Shown: piece after piece, positions 46,683-58,169 of the stretch
Position numbering within the stretch: the first letter of the stretch is position 1
How the letters are laid out: each line of letters starts with the position of its first letter
NCBI GenBank assembly: GCA_022818135.1
Contig: JAFMSR010000009.1
Span: 13,497,033 to 13,561,032, forward strand
DNA: 64,000 bases
Direction: 5' to 3'
Source: Saxidomus purpurata
Lineage: Eukaryota; Mollusca; Bivalvia; Venerida; Veneridae
Program-made: the position numbers and the translations under genes
Notes under the pieces: model-generated
Told to the model about the DNA's origin: nothing
What the model saw: the letters and a program-made list of their open reading frames with translations, nothing else
Database searches by the model: none

Positions 46683-46727
46683 TGACGTCATCTTCTTGTA
46701 TAGATCTCACCTTCTGTCTTCTTTCAG

Positions 46728-47167
46728 GAAACAGAATTCGGCGCAGTGAGAATGAGGTGACTGTTGCATTTACTGTTGGTCTAACACACAGGCTCCAGCA
46801 TATGAACGCCCACCAGGATATAGTATGTGATCATGTAGAGACGAACATCGGAAACGGCTACGATTTTAATCACGTGTAGCTAATATCTGCGTTTTCTTTA
46901 TATCCATCTTAGCGGACAGCGATCGAGATAATTAGTGCAAACGTGCCGTAAATGGTAAAAATTAACCAATGGCGTAAGCAAAAGAACGGATGGCAGCCAT
47001 GATCAAGGAAGTCAAGTTGTCATCGTGCACCTTCAAAAAGGAGACGACGTTGCTGTGCAGAATCCTCCGGCAGATACTGCCATTTACGGAAACGGCAGTA
47101 TCTACTCAACATTCTCCGGTTTACTTCTACAACAAGATTACTCTCAGTGTGTATCAATAGCTGGTGA
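46728..47167 (+). pseudogene. C1q-domain exon 2, broken
   Basis: After the acceptor cttctttcag it reads NRIRRSENEVTVAFTVGL and DHVETNIGNGYDFNH, then a deletion (loss of the ttgttttcatggcac-type piece seen at 16663) brings a TAG in frame. The second half still shows KEVKLSSCTFKKE-type frameshifted text and, in another frame, YGNGSIYSTFSGLLL. Sister of 16519. The downstream spacer is the third copy of 2240-2800. Confidence 0.8.
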
Positions 47168-47384
47168 ATGTAATGCGTAATAATTATGTGATCAGTGTTG
47201 TTGAAATAAAGTTCACATTATCCCCATAACAGTCTTAAATCTATATATTGTATTCAGGATGTGCGAAAGTTGGATTTGATTACTTTATGTTAATAATTAT
47301 GTAACAAGTCAGCCTTAACTGTGTCAATTGACCAATAAATATTTCCCATTACTAATAGGTCACACAAACAGCAAATGACATTTT

Positions 47385-47821
47385 ATTAGTGACAAATACA
47401 TTGTTTTCCACAGAAGAGAGATTCGAAAGTGATTTATCAAGCTTCCTTCATCATCAAGCTCTCAGTTGAATGGCAGGCATTGAAGTTGGATGACGTGCGG
47501 CCAAACACGATGTTTTGAATGACTCATTGCCTGTCACAACAGTCCCTTCGTATACAAAAGCTCCATAAATGCGGTTACATTTTTCATATTCAAATGAATC
47601 CTTAAACCTCTCGATTTTTATTACAGGATTAGATTCTGTTACCGAAGGTCGGTGCTAAATGATATTTGAGGTTTTCATTAAATCTTATTTGCGCACTAGA
47701 TTTAGTACCGCAATATTTGGTGTCTGAAACAGTTTTTTACGTTCACTCGATTTACTGTAAATCTAAATTATAACGTCAGCGGTTTTAACAAGGTTTAAGA
47801 AGCATACGAGAGTACATCGCT
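47385..47821. repeat. C1q intergenic spacer, copy 3, cut by a retroelement
   Basis: Matches 16850-17320 up to agtacatcgctacg and is then interrupted by the Penelope-like element. The exon 1 expected about 110 bp further on is absent. Confidence 0.75.
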
Positions 47822-49506
47822 ACGGAACTGACAAATTAACACCTACTTCCATCAAAACCCAAGTTTACTTTAAGACATCTGAAAAAGGAAATCCAAGAAT
47901 TTCATTCTAAGTATGTCTTAGTTCCAGCAGACAAGGCGGCCATATAAACAACCATATAAAGCTCGTTTCATCGCTAATTCAAGCTCTTGTACCACTACAA
48001 ATATTTCAAAACTATTAACATCTTGCCTAACTGCTATAAAAGCCCACGTGAAAAGATATTGTGATAAAGTATACGAAAACTCTGGTAAACATTTATTTTG
48101 GTCGATCAAAAATTCTGGCGAAATCCTGGATAAGTTTAAAGTTAATAATTACAAAGTAACTTCAGTCAGTACATACGATTTTTCTACTCTGTATACCACT
48201 TTACCACATAATTTGATAAATGACAAGCTAACTGCCCTAATTCAAAAGACTTTTGCCAGGGAGAATGTTACATTTCTCGCCTGCAATTTCGATAAAGCTT
48301 TTTTTTACAAGCTGTATTGTTAAACATTATACTATGTGGACCTGTGACGAAGTTTGTAAAGCCCTTTCCTTTTTATTGAACAACATTTATATAAGGTTTG
48401 GGAATGCAGTTTTCAGACAAGTAATCGGTATTCCCATGGGAACAAATTGTGCACCCCTTGTCGCAGATTTGTTTTTATATTGTTATGAAAGAGACTTTAT
48501 GTTGAGTCTTTCTCCAGACACGCAGGCAGACATTATCACTGCTTTTAATAATACATCACGCTATCTGGATGATATTCTTAATATGGATAACCCGTTTTTT
48601 GGTCAATTGGTAGACACTATTTATCCCCGGGAACTCCAATTAATTAAAACTAACAATTTGGATACTGGTGCTTCATTTTTAGATTTACATCTCTCTATTT
48701 ATAACAATATTATACATACCAAAATTTATGACAAGAGGGATGATTTTAATTTTAGTATTGTAAATTTCCCCCATTTGGATGGGGATGTACCTCATGCTAC
48801 ATCTTATGGGGTATACATTTCTCAGTTGATTCGGTTTGCCAGAGCGTGTAGTTATGTTGAGGATTTCAATGAACGTAATCAATATATTACAAATAAACTT
48901 CTTCAACAGGGCTACCGTTATTACAAATTACGTAAATATTTTGCTAAATTTTACTATCGTAATTCTGATTTGGTTTTGAAATTCAATAGTAATCTAAAGA
49001 CTCTTCTGCGAGAAGGTATTTCAAAACCCGATTTTTATGGGGATGTGGTTTACAAACTTCGTAAGATTTTGGGTCATGGCAATTTTCCAACTGTATTTGC
49101 TAAAATTATAAAACGTTTTGTTAAAAGAGGTTACGACCCAACTGTTTTGAGACACACCGCATGTTTGGTGTTCAACCCGTTTACAGTTGGACGCTATGCT
49201 TCCCTCTTTGATTGTGTCTGACGGAAGAGGGGGAGGACTCTGTGATGGGCAGTTTTTAAATCCCACTGGGACGAAACTGTTTTGATTTTTGTCCTCTGGC
49301 CTGTTTCGTCGGGCCCATAAGGGTGTTTCTCTTGGTGCTCTGCCTTCTGCAAAGGCATTGAGTACATACGTTTTTTGGTTCTCAAGGTTTGCTTTTTATA
49401 TATTTATACACGAGCATTTTTGTGTTTTACATACCATGCCTTTTGTTTCCATTGCGTGTGTTAGAGATTCACCTAGCAGGGATTACTTTTATTTACACTG
49501 TCCTGT
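47822..49506 (+). mobile_element. Penelope-like element, longest copy, internally deleted and 3'-truncated
   Basis: Starts inside the N-terminal RT region (KKEIQEFHSKYVLVPADKAA) and has a deletion to PYKARFIANSSSC, then most of the RT and about 285 bases of 3' untranslated region up to actgtcctgt. It then jumps to a different repeat (ataagatataaaatcactcc), so the TG tract and terminal tail are missing. It replaced the region where C1q exon 1 of the next gene should be. Confidence 0.85.
47890..49221 (+). pseudogene. Penelope-like reverse transcriptase, one main frameshift
   Basis: Reverse transcriptase of a Penelope-like retroelement. Visible blocks: LLTSCLTAIKAHVKRYCDKV, VSTYDFSTLYTTLPHNLI (motif A region), a one-base slip in the T8 run near 48300, FGNAVFRQVIGIPMGTNCAP (motif B), SRYLDDILNMD (motif C, YLDD at 48562-48573), GASFLDLHLSI, KIYDKRDDFNF, YGVYISQLIRFARACSY and the C-terminus VGRYASLFDCV, stop at 49219-49221. 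No GIY-YIG endonuclease follows, unlike canonical Penelope. The catalytic residues are retained, but the internal deletion and the frameshift make it inactive. The 322-codon frame is 48253-49221. Confidence 0.9.
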
Positions 49507-49771
49507 ATAAGATATAAAATCACTCCCGTTAATAATGTTTAGTTATGTTCCTGAATAACATTATTATACAATATAAACGCGAGTAATTCATAAATGGGAC
49601 ATAATTCTTACACAAAACAGGAGCTGTCCCTCATAAGTGACGAATGCCCCCAAAGCGGTGTCTTGACCAGGTACTTGCGCACAACACTTTATCTCCGTGT
49701 GCTGAACATGTTTTCTAATTCAGTACAGATTTCTGAGTTTATGTTAGGTTTCACATTATGTCTTCCTTCAG
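49507..49771. repeat. Repeat fragments and splice acceptor before C1q exon
   Basis: Pieces of the 19700-19930 repeat (cactcccgttaataatgttt, acaggagctgtccctcataa) lead to tcttccttcag (ends 49771), the acceptor of the next exon. Confidence 0.7.
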
Positions 49772-50229
49772 GAAATAGAATACGGAGGAGTGAGAATGAG
49801 ATGACTGTTGCATTTACTGCTGGTCTTACACACAGGATCCAGCATATGGGTGCCCACCAGGACATAGTTTTTGATCATGTGGAGACGAACATCGGAAATG
49901 GCTACAATTCTAATAACGGCGTCTTCACTGCCCCCGTAGCTGGTCTCTACATTTTCTATACATCCGTCTTAGCGGACAACGATCGAGAAATTTGGTGCCA
50001 ACTTGCCGTTAATGGTCAAACTAAAGCAATGGCGTATGCACGAGGAACGGATGGTCGCCATGATCAAGGAAGTCAAGTTATCATCGTGCAGCTTCAAAAG
50101 GGAGACGACGTCGTTGTGAAAAATTATGAAGCAGATGATGCCATTTACGGAAACGGCAATATCTACTCAACATTCTCCGGTTTACTTGTACTACAAAATT
50201 ACCCTCAGTCTGGATCCATAGTCGGTTGA
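49772..50229 (+). CDS. C1q-domain protein, exon 2 (intact C1q domain)
   Basis: After the acceptor it enters in phase 1 and reads NRIRRSENEMTVAFTAGL, ending SQSGSIVG-like (PQSGSIVG) at TGA 50227-50229; 151 codons. The C1q fold is visible as TAGLTHRIQHMGAHQDIVFD, NIGNGYNSNNGVFTAPVAGL, YIFYTSVLADNDREIWCQLA, RHDQGSQVIIVQLQKGDDV and IYSTFSGLLV, with the conserved Phe/Gly/Tyr core. In frame the reading could extend upstream to about 49594, but that part is repeat, so the exon border at 49772 is preferred. No intact exon 1 is near: the Penelope-like element occupies its place. The nearest compatible open exon 1 on this strand is at 23382. Confidence 0.85.
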
Positions 50230-50300
50230 TGCAATGCATCATTATTATGCCATCAGTGTTATTTAAGTAAAGTTTGCATCGTAGGCGCGTTCATTTGTGG

Positions 50301-50470
50301 CGGTTTTTGTCGCCCAGATATAGAAAACAATTCTTCAATTATAGCAATTGTATTGATTCTGGTATTTTAAAATAAATACCCATTATTCAATTCTACAAGT
50401 TGTTGAGTTTTCTATAAGGAGTGATACCACGCAGGAACATTTGAGGAAACAACATAACATAAATACGTTT
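50301..50470 (+). repeat. Direct repeat pair, copy 1
   Basis: ggcggtttttgtcgcccaga to ttgaggaaacaacataacat, repeated at 50906-51070 with about 95 per cent identity by eye. Confidence 0.85.
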
Positions 50471-50520
50471 TATAAATATAAAATATATTATGTATTTGTT
50501 TACATTTCGTTAGGTAGACG

Positions 50521-50643
50521 GCCAGGCTCTGAGTCATAAAAGCCTGCACCGGTCAGGCTATGAGTCATAAAAGCCTGCACCGGTCAGGCTATGAGTCATA
50601 AAAGCCTTCACCGGTCAGGCTATGAGTCATAAAAGCCTGCACG
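50521..50643. repeat. 31-bp minisatellite, 4 units
   Basis: The unit is ggtcaggctatgagtcataa, aagcctgcacc. caggct starts at 50523, 50554, 50585 and 50616. Confidence 0.95.
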
Positions 50644-50905
50644 TTTATTGCCTCAGCACCCAATCAGGATAAATTTTCTGATCACATGTGCTAAGCGCTC
50701 CAACCAGGGCTTTGTTTGGATGCGGTCAAATGACCAACACACAGACGTAGAATAATTTGCGATTATAAAAAATTAAAAACCACCACCGCCCCTGCCTCCG
50801 TCCTACTTTTGACAGAACAACTTTTTGTTTGTAATCAATTTGTTACATTATTATGATATTCTTTGTTAACCATTCTTCATGTTGTAGCAATATTATTTGT
50901 ATGTT

Positions 50906-51070
50906 GGCGGTTTTTGTCGGCCAGATATAGAAAACAATTCTTCAATTATAACAATTATATTGATTCTGGTATTTTAAAATAAATACCCATTATTCAATTC
51001 TACAAGTTGTTGAGTTTTCTATACAGAGTGATACCTCTCAGGAACATTTGAGGAAACAACATAACATAAA
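50906..51070 (+). repeat. Direct repeat pair, copy 2
   Basis: Second copy of 50301-50470. Too short and without internal gene content to call an LTR pair. Confidence 0.85.
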
Positions 51071-51714
51071 TGAAATTTATATCGTTACTTACGTTATATA
51101 GAATTTCCGTAATATTACCATGTAGACTGTATGTCCGACACGACCCTCGCATAGATCTATTTATTTCAATTGACATTGTTTACACACAGTCTGAGATAAG
51201 TGATGTCTTGTCAATGTCAGGCAAAGTACGGGACATGCGAATGAGACACATCTGTTTCACTATGTTCCAAACGCATATCGCGGTATGACCCTGAATTTTT
51301 TTTTAGAAACTTCCTTTTTCACAGATCTAAATCCATCCATTTCTCGACAAATGACATACTAATTTTTCAACATAATGTCACTCGTGTTGCAGTGTGTAGT
51401 TAACCTTTCTGTGCTTGTGACATATTTATCTGATGACGTAGCAACTTTACGTCACTAATCATTGGCGTATTGAGCAAGGAGGCAATTAAGGGATGCGCTC
51501 AGCTTTCACATTCATGATAGTTCGAAATAGGTTTAATTTTAAATATATGTCGTAAAGATCTAGAGTCTATGTGGCTGTTCGGTATGGCGATAGTTTACAA
51601 ATTTGAGAACTTTAATGGTAAATTTAGGAACAAATGTAGATTTCTAATGTCTATCAAACAGTTAAAATTTAAGGTACATCTTCTCAATATACGTTTCCTT
51701 TTCAGAAGATCGGG
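51071..51714. other. No gene seen
   Basis: AT-rich, with only short frames. Precedes flank block X. Confidence 0.5.
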
Positions 51715-52102
51715 TACTTTAGTCTGATTGAAATTTAACTAAGATTTAATTTTACTCAAGGTGATTAATAGCCTAGGTTTGGACACGTGAATGAATATCT
51801 GATTGTTTCCACTGAACAGGTTACCTTTCCAGCCAGTGGTTGCTGAGAAATAGCCTAACAAAGATCTCTATGTACACTACATCTGGACTAAAACTCGATG
51901 AAAAATTATCTGAGCGAGGATATGCTCAAATACACTTGGTATCATCACTCCTGTAAAGTTTCATTGATATTTGTGTCACTATATATTTTTCCATACTTTT
52001 TGTACCTGCTTTGTTTATAAATAGAAGGAGAACACTGTTAAAATTTATAAATATAAATTCGTTAAGAGGGCGTTATCTGGACATTTTTTAATCAGAATTA
52101 TC
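51715..52102 (+). repeat. Flank block X, forward copy
   Basis: Partner of 45797-46182. Ends aatcagaattatc directly before the transposon tip at 52103. Confidence 0.85.
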
Positions 52103-52285
52103 ATGGAAGCCCTGGAGGGACATTTAAAATTAATATTTAAAATTTAAAACTTATTATTTAATTCTTAATATTTAAAATTTATTTCTTGATATTTAATAAG
52201 TAAAATTTAAAACTTCTTATTGAATTCATAATATTTAAAATTTATTTCTAAATATTTAATATTTAAAAATTAAAAATTAAGAACA

Positions 52286-53593
52286 GAATACACAAGACGC
52301 GGGTATTTGCATTCAACGGTCTCTTGAAACCTTGATCAAGAGGGTGTTCGTTTAAAGAAAGCGCGTAAGCTTAACCTTGTCCCAGGACCCAACTATGTAT
52401 GGCATATCGATGGTTACGACAAATTAAAACCATTTGGTCTGTGCATCCACGGAGCGATGCCTGGATACAGTAGAAAAATAATGTGGTTAGAGGTTGGTTG
52501 TACTTATAATAATCCAAAAATGATAGCAAAGTATTAACTTGACACGGTAGCAAGTCATGGGTAGGTTCCAAGAATTGTGCGCGCGACCGTGGAACAGCAA
52601 ATCCCCAAATAAGTTTTCTACAGCCTTTCTTCAGGAATGATCATAATGATTCCATGGCTGGATTGAAAAGTTTCATGTACGGTAAAAGCACCGCAAATCA
52701 GCGTATTGAACGTTGGTGGGGATATTTAAAGCAACAAGGAATAAATTGGTAGATGAATATATTGAAGGATTTGAGAGCTCGCGGACGAATTGATGCGTCA
52801 AACCCTCTTCATGCAGAATCCTTGTGATTTTGTGTAACGGATGCATTTCAATGGGATGAGTTTAACGTCCACTTAAACCGTATTTGCTCAGAAAAAACAG
52901 GCGGGCAGTATACCTAACATCGTCCTAGGAAGAACCAGTATTAGGCTCCGAATCCCCCAAAGACACTGTTAACTTCCTAACTTAAAGAGACATGGTCGGA
53001 GGTTATAGTGATTTCAAGTCAGTGACTGTAACCACCCGACCAAGGAGGCGGATCTGGTCGGACATCATTATGAAAAAATGACATGTATTTTATGTTTTAT
53101 GATGTAAGCATATGTCACTTACGAAGCACAAATGTACCACCACTTAATTTTCAGGTTTCATGAACATTTCGTAAAATAATAGAGGATTTCGAGTAAAGTG
53201 CTGAGTAGGTCGTGTTACGTATTCCCGAAAGATGTGTCATAAACAAAGCTTGATCGCATTGCTATTCACTGGAATTTACACAATGTGCGACCACAGAAAA
53301 ATTTAGACACTTGTACTGGAAGATCAGAAATGTTGTTTAATGTACCAGAACTATCAGGTTCTACTGATTATGGTGTTAATGTTGATTTGCAGGATATTGA
53401 AATTTGCGAAGAATTATACACAATACCTAAGCAAGTATGTAGTGATGCTTTCCAGGAGTTGGCTTACATTCTAAAGCCAGACCTACAGATGCCTGGTAAT
53501 GCTATTAAAGCATTTGATTTGTATGAAGCACTACTGGATGCATATAAAGAACTAAAAAATCGATTGATACAACAAACATGTGAATTACATTAA
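52286..53593 (+). pseudogene. DDE integrase pseudogene, copy 2
   Basis: As at 38908 but with the first catalytic Asp kept (WHIDGYDK, GAT 52409-52411). It has the same TAA after AKY (about 52534), the same TAG in NW(W)MN and the same TGA in ESL(R)FC, and the same ~390-bp non-matching insert. The C-terminal part 53285-53593 is open for 102 codons (RPQKNLDTCTGRSEMLFNVP and onwards to a stop), with LQMPGNAIKAFDLYEALLDA intact, unlike copy 1. Confidence 0.8.
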
Positions 53594-53849
53594 ATTAGGG
53601 AGATTCGAGTTCATTATTTCATCAGCAATAAGCACATCTTTTCACAAACCTGGTCACACATTAAATTGAAACTGTATGATCCTCTTTTTGGAAAATGTTA
53701 CCAGTGCTATCTAATGTGAAGTAATTTGGTAGTCATTTATATGTGACTGTGGCATAATGCAAAAATTGACTTTTTGCGATAGTATAACAAATAATCACTG
53801 AGATTGATATCTAGTTACTGAGATATCTGCAAAATACGTTGACAGGTAC

Positions 53850-54350
53850 TTTAGAGTGTTCACATCTGACCTAGGTTTTAGCCCATGTGACCCAGATTCA
53901 AACTTGACCTACAGATCATCCAGACAAATATTCTCATCAAGTCTGAAGCTCTTCCAGTTGAAAATAGGGCCTCTTAGAGTGTTCACAATGTTTTTCTTTG
54001 ATATGATCTAACGACCTAGTTTTTGAACTCATATGACCCAGATTCGAAATTGACCTACTGGTCATCCATATAAACATTCTCATTAAGTTGGAAGTTGTTC
54101 CAGTTGAAAATACGGCATCTATATTTCTTTGATTTGACTTAGTGACCTAGTTTTTGTCCCAAATTAACCCAGATTCGAACTTGACCTAGAAATCATTGAG
54201 ATAAACATTCTGACCAATTTTGACGAAGATTCTATTACAAAATGTGACCTGTATTGTGTTCACAAGGTAAATGTTGACGGACACACAGACAGGCAGATGA
54301 CGGACAACTGGCGATCACAATAGCTCACCTTTGAGCTGAGCTAAAAAGGA
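53850..54350. repeat. 130-bp-unit dispersed repeat, copy in element 2
   Basis: Same as 40440-40950. Confidence 0.75.
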
Positions 54351-54929
54351 ATCAAGATATATCAGCTTTTCTCTTTATTGAATTATACACAGAGATCTAT
54401 TCATTTCTGAACAGTTTTAAATGTAAATAGTTATGCATCTAAAATGTTGTTTTAAAATGAACTTGCAAACAAACTTTCGTATACTACTGTTTGATCCACT
54501 AAGTCTGTGATAGACTTTTTCACAAATTATATTTTGTTTATTTTACGTTAATTAAGAGATTCTGAAATATTTAAACAGATCCGATAGTAGAGTCAGTCAA
54601 AACAATGATTTTTTTTCTAAATTTTGTGAGCTAAAATGACGTAAAGAAGTCAAAATAATTTTTTTTCTTAATCTTGTAAGCTAAAATGGCTGAAATTGAC
54701 AATGACAAGAAACCCTATCATTTTCGACTTAAAAAAGATTTTTTAGACATCTTTAAACAAAAAGTTTGTTACAAGAAGTTGAGATCTTCAAAAAGATGTA
54801 TAATTTTTATACCTATGTTTAACAAAAGCACTGTTTTTAAAAAACCTTGTCAAAGGTTCAGTGGTAGAAATAGTAGTACTTTGACATCTTTGGTAGCATC
54901 CCTAATGTAACAGTTGCCCAAGTAACACG

Positions 54930-55175
54930 ATAATCTGAGAATGTGCAGATGCTTGGTCAATCTGAGGATCTATAGCTGGGTTGAAAATCTGAGAATGTGC
55001 AGATGCGTGGTCAAAATGAGGCTCTATAGCTTGGTTGATAACTTGAGAATGTGCAGATGCGTGGTCAATCTGAAGATCTATAGCTGATCGGATAATCTGA
55101 GAATGTGCAGATGCGTGGTCAATCTGAGGATCGATACCTGGGTTGATAATCTGTGAATGTGAAGCTGGATTGATT
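54930..55175. repeat. 54-bp minisatellite in element 2
   Basis: Five units, gagaatg at 54938, 54991 and on. Confidence 0.85.
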
Positions 55176-55177
55176 GT

Positions 55178-55760
55178 CTACAACTGTGCACCCTTGCTCA
55201 TCATATGGGTCTTGGCTGACGGGATCACGACATCAACCTTTAAATTAACAGTATCTGACATGCCTTGAGTTGAAGAATCAACATTGCTAACAACTGTGAC
55301 ATGGTAACTTCCTGGTTCAGTTACTTTAACAACACAACGATTGATACCACTACAAAATAAATTCCCGTTTTTCAACTACTTATAAATGTAATTATTATTA
55401 TGAGCAATTGTGATTGCACCAAGAACCAAACAATTACTGTCATCAACTTCAAAACCGAATATTTGATTAGGCCCATTCAATACAAACTGTTGCTGCGACG
55501 AAGCTTCTGGAAAATTATAAACATATCATCTCTTTCTATGAAGACTGTGTTCTGTACTTCTATTCTGGAGACCAAATATCCATCTTCAAACGGATCATAT
55601 TTATCTTTCTCTGGACTCCCAGACACATCAAAGCATCGTAATGTTGATTGGCAAATTACTTGGCTTGATTTCTTATTCTTTCTACTGCCAGACTTTCCCA
55701 AAATGTGTAATACATCATTTGTGCTTCTCCGCCTTTCTTCACAGCAGTTGCCTGTAAATA
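55178..55760 (-). pseudogene. Unknown transposon-carried gene, copy 2
   Basis: As at 41784-42370. It keeps GKSGSRKNKKSSQVICQSTL to VFIERDD, then a one-base loss (MFIIFQK) breaks the frame near 55528. The in-frame TAG at about 55373-55375 before LKNGNLF is shared with copy 1. Upstream the acceptor reads TTTACAG before GCAACTGC. A candidate upstream exon with QFSAPAIKAFPSCQQARHVA and GHVVTVNLKSKAL lies at 55990-56095 behind a TTTTTGTTGCAG acceptor. Confidence 0.55.
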
Positions 55761-56464
55761 TATTAGAGGTTTTATTAACAACCCATTCTATACAAATTTG
55801 GCCTTAAAAAGGACTTCTTATATACATAAAGTTTTGTTTACCAAACCTGTGGCAAGGTTTTTTGCAAACTGCATTCATGTAAAAGAAGCAAACTACTACA
55901 ACCTATCAGACTGGTAATGTAAAGTCCCAATGCAAATCAATGATCATACCAGTAAGATGGTGGTGGTCCAAAAACACTCGTCTTCATATCAAGGCTTTTG
56001 ATTTAAGATTTACAGTAACTACATGACCAAGGGCAACATGTCGAGCCTGCTGGCATGAAGGGAATGCTTTTATAGCAGGAGCTGAAAACTGCAACAAAAA
56101 GGGTATAAACATGTAGGTATAAAAAAGACCTCTAAGTGTGACCTTGACCTTTAAGCACGGGTCTTGCGTGCGACACACCGTCTCATGGTGGTGAACAATT
56201 GTACCAAGTTATTTTAAATTCCCCTCATGACTGATGAAGTTATGCTCCGGACAGGCCTAATTCTGTCCTTTGACCTCTAAGTATGACCTTGACCTTTGAG
56301 CTTGGGTATTGCACGCAACACGCCGTCTCATTGGTGGTGAACAATTGTGTCAAGGTATTTTAAATCCCCTTCATGGCTTAACATCATAGAGTCAGTAGTT
56401 TCATTTTTGCGCTGAATCATTTTTTCAAACATTTATCTTAAAAACAGAAGTTAAATTAATTTAT

Positions 56465-56570
56465 AAAATAAAATGTTAAAGTTAAAATTTTAAATATTAA
56501 ATATTGAATATTAAATATTAAATATTAAATATTAAATTTTAAATATTAAAATTTAAATATTAAAAATCAT
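56465..56570. repeat. Internal AT-only array in element 2
   Basis: As at 43070-43180. Confidence 0.85.
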
Positions 56571-56635
56571 CATTTATTATATTACAGACACTTGTGGACA
56601 ATATTTCACTTTGTAGTCTTAGACCATGGTTTGGC

Positions 56636-56643
56636 GGAAAACT
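56636..56643. repeat. 8-bp target duplication, left (ggaaaact)
   Basis: Identical to 63064-63071. The unoccupied site reads ggcggaaaactgttgtaaat at about 43237. Confidence 0.92.
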
Positions 56644-56769
56644 ATGGAAGCCCTGGAGGGACATTTAAAATAAATATTTAAAATTTAAAACTTATTATTT
56701 AATTCTTAATATTTAAAATTTATTTCTAAATATTTAATATTTAAAAATTAAAAATTAAGAACAGAATAC

Positions 56770-58021
56770 ACAAGACGCGGGTATTTGCATTCAACGGTCT
56801 CTTGAAACGTTGATCCAGAGGGTGTTCGTCACAGTTAAAGAAAGCGCGTAAGCTTAACCTTGTCCCAGGACCGAACTATGTATGGCATATCGATGGTTAC
56901 GACAAATTAAAACCATTTGGTCTGTGCATCCACGGAGCGATGCCTGGATACAGTAGAAAAATCATGTGGTTAGAGGTTGGTCGTACTTATAATAATCCAA
57001 AAATGATAGCAAAGTATTAACTTGACACGGTAGCAAGTCATGGGTAGGTTCCAAGAATTGTGCGCGCGACCGTGGAACAGCAAATCCCCAAATAAGTTTT
57101 TTACAGCCTTCTTCAGGAATGATCATGATAGTGATTCCATGGCTGGATTGAAAAATTTCATGTACGGTAAGTACCGCAAATCAGCGTATTGAACGTTGGT
57201 GGGGATATTTGAAGCAACAAGGAATAAATTGGTAGATGAATATATTGAAGGATTTGAGAGCTCGCGGACGAATTGATGCGTCAAACCCTCTTCATGCAGA
57301 ATCCTTGTAATTTTGTGTAAAGGATGCATTTCAAGCGGATGAGTTTAACGTCCACTTCAACCGTATTTGGTCAGTAAAACAGGCGGGCAGTATACCTAAC
57401 ATCGTCCTAGGAAGAACCAGTACTAGGCTCCGAATCTCCCAAAGACACTGCCAACTTCCTAACTTAAATAGACATGGTCGGAGGTTACAGTGATTTCAAG
57501 TCAGCGACTGTAACCACCCGACCACGGAGGCGGATCTGGTCGGACATCATTATGGAATATGACATATGTCACTTACGGAAGCATAAATGTACCACCACTT
57601 AATTTTCAGGTTTCATGAACATTTCGTAAAATAATAGAGGATTTCGAGTAAAGTGCTGAGTAGGTCGTGTTACGTATTCCCGAAAGATGTGACATAAACA
57701 AAGCTTGATCGCATTGCTATTCACTGGAATTTACACAATGTGCGACCATAGAAAAATCTAGACACTTGTACTGGAAGACCAGAAATGTTGTTAAATGTAC
57801 CAGAACTATCAGGTTCTACTGATTATGGTTTTAATGTTGATTTGCAGGATGTTGAAATTTGCGAAGAATTATACACAATACCTAAGCTAGTATGTAGTGA
57901 TGCTTTCCAGGAGTTGGCTTACATTCTAAAGCCAGACCTACAGATGCCTGGTAATGCTATTAAAGCATTTGATTTGTATGAAGCACTACTGGATGCATAT
58001 GAAGAACTAATAATCGACTGA
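56770..58021 (+). pseudogene. DDE integrase pseudogene, copy 3
   Basis: As in the other copies: NYVWHIDGYDKLKPFGLCIH with Asp kept, TAA after AKY, TAG in NW(W)MN, and TAA where the others have TGA in ESL(R)FC, i.e. the same dead codon changed again. The C-terminal frame 57785-58021 reads LNVPELSGSTDYGFNVDLQD to LYEALLDAYEELIID. Confidence 0.8.
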
Positions 58022-58169
58022 TACAACAAACATTTGAATTACATTAAATTAGGGAGATTCGAGTTCATAATTCCATCAGCAATAAGCACATCTTTTCATC
58101 TTTTTGCGATAATATAAAAAATTATCACTGAGATTGATATCTAGTTACTGAGATATCTGCAAAATACGT

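Larger units (their letters stand above)
52103..56643. mobile_element. DNA transposon copy 2, left part (host of a nested copy)
   Basis: Begins with the same tip as 38724 and is collinear with 38724-43248: AT array, integrase pseudogene, 130-bp-unit repeat, 54-bp minisatellite, unknown minus-strand gene and internal AT array. At 56643 it is cut by a complete further copy and resumes at 63072, running past the window end. Its left target flank aatcagaattatc differs by few bases from the site used by copy 1. Confidence 0.85.

Noticed and set aside
50301..51070. LTR retrotransposon with very short LTRs
   Set aside because: No gag/pol content, no TG...CA ends, and no target duplication visible.
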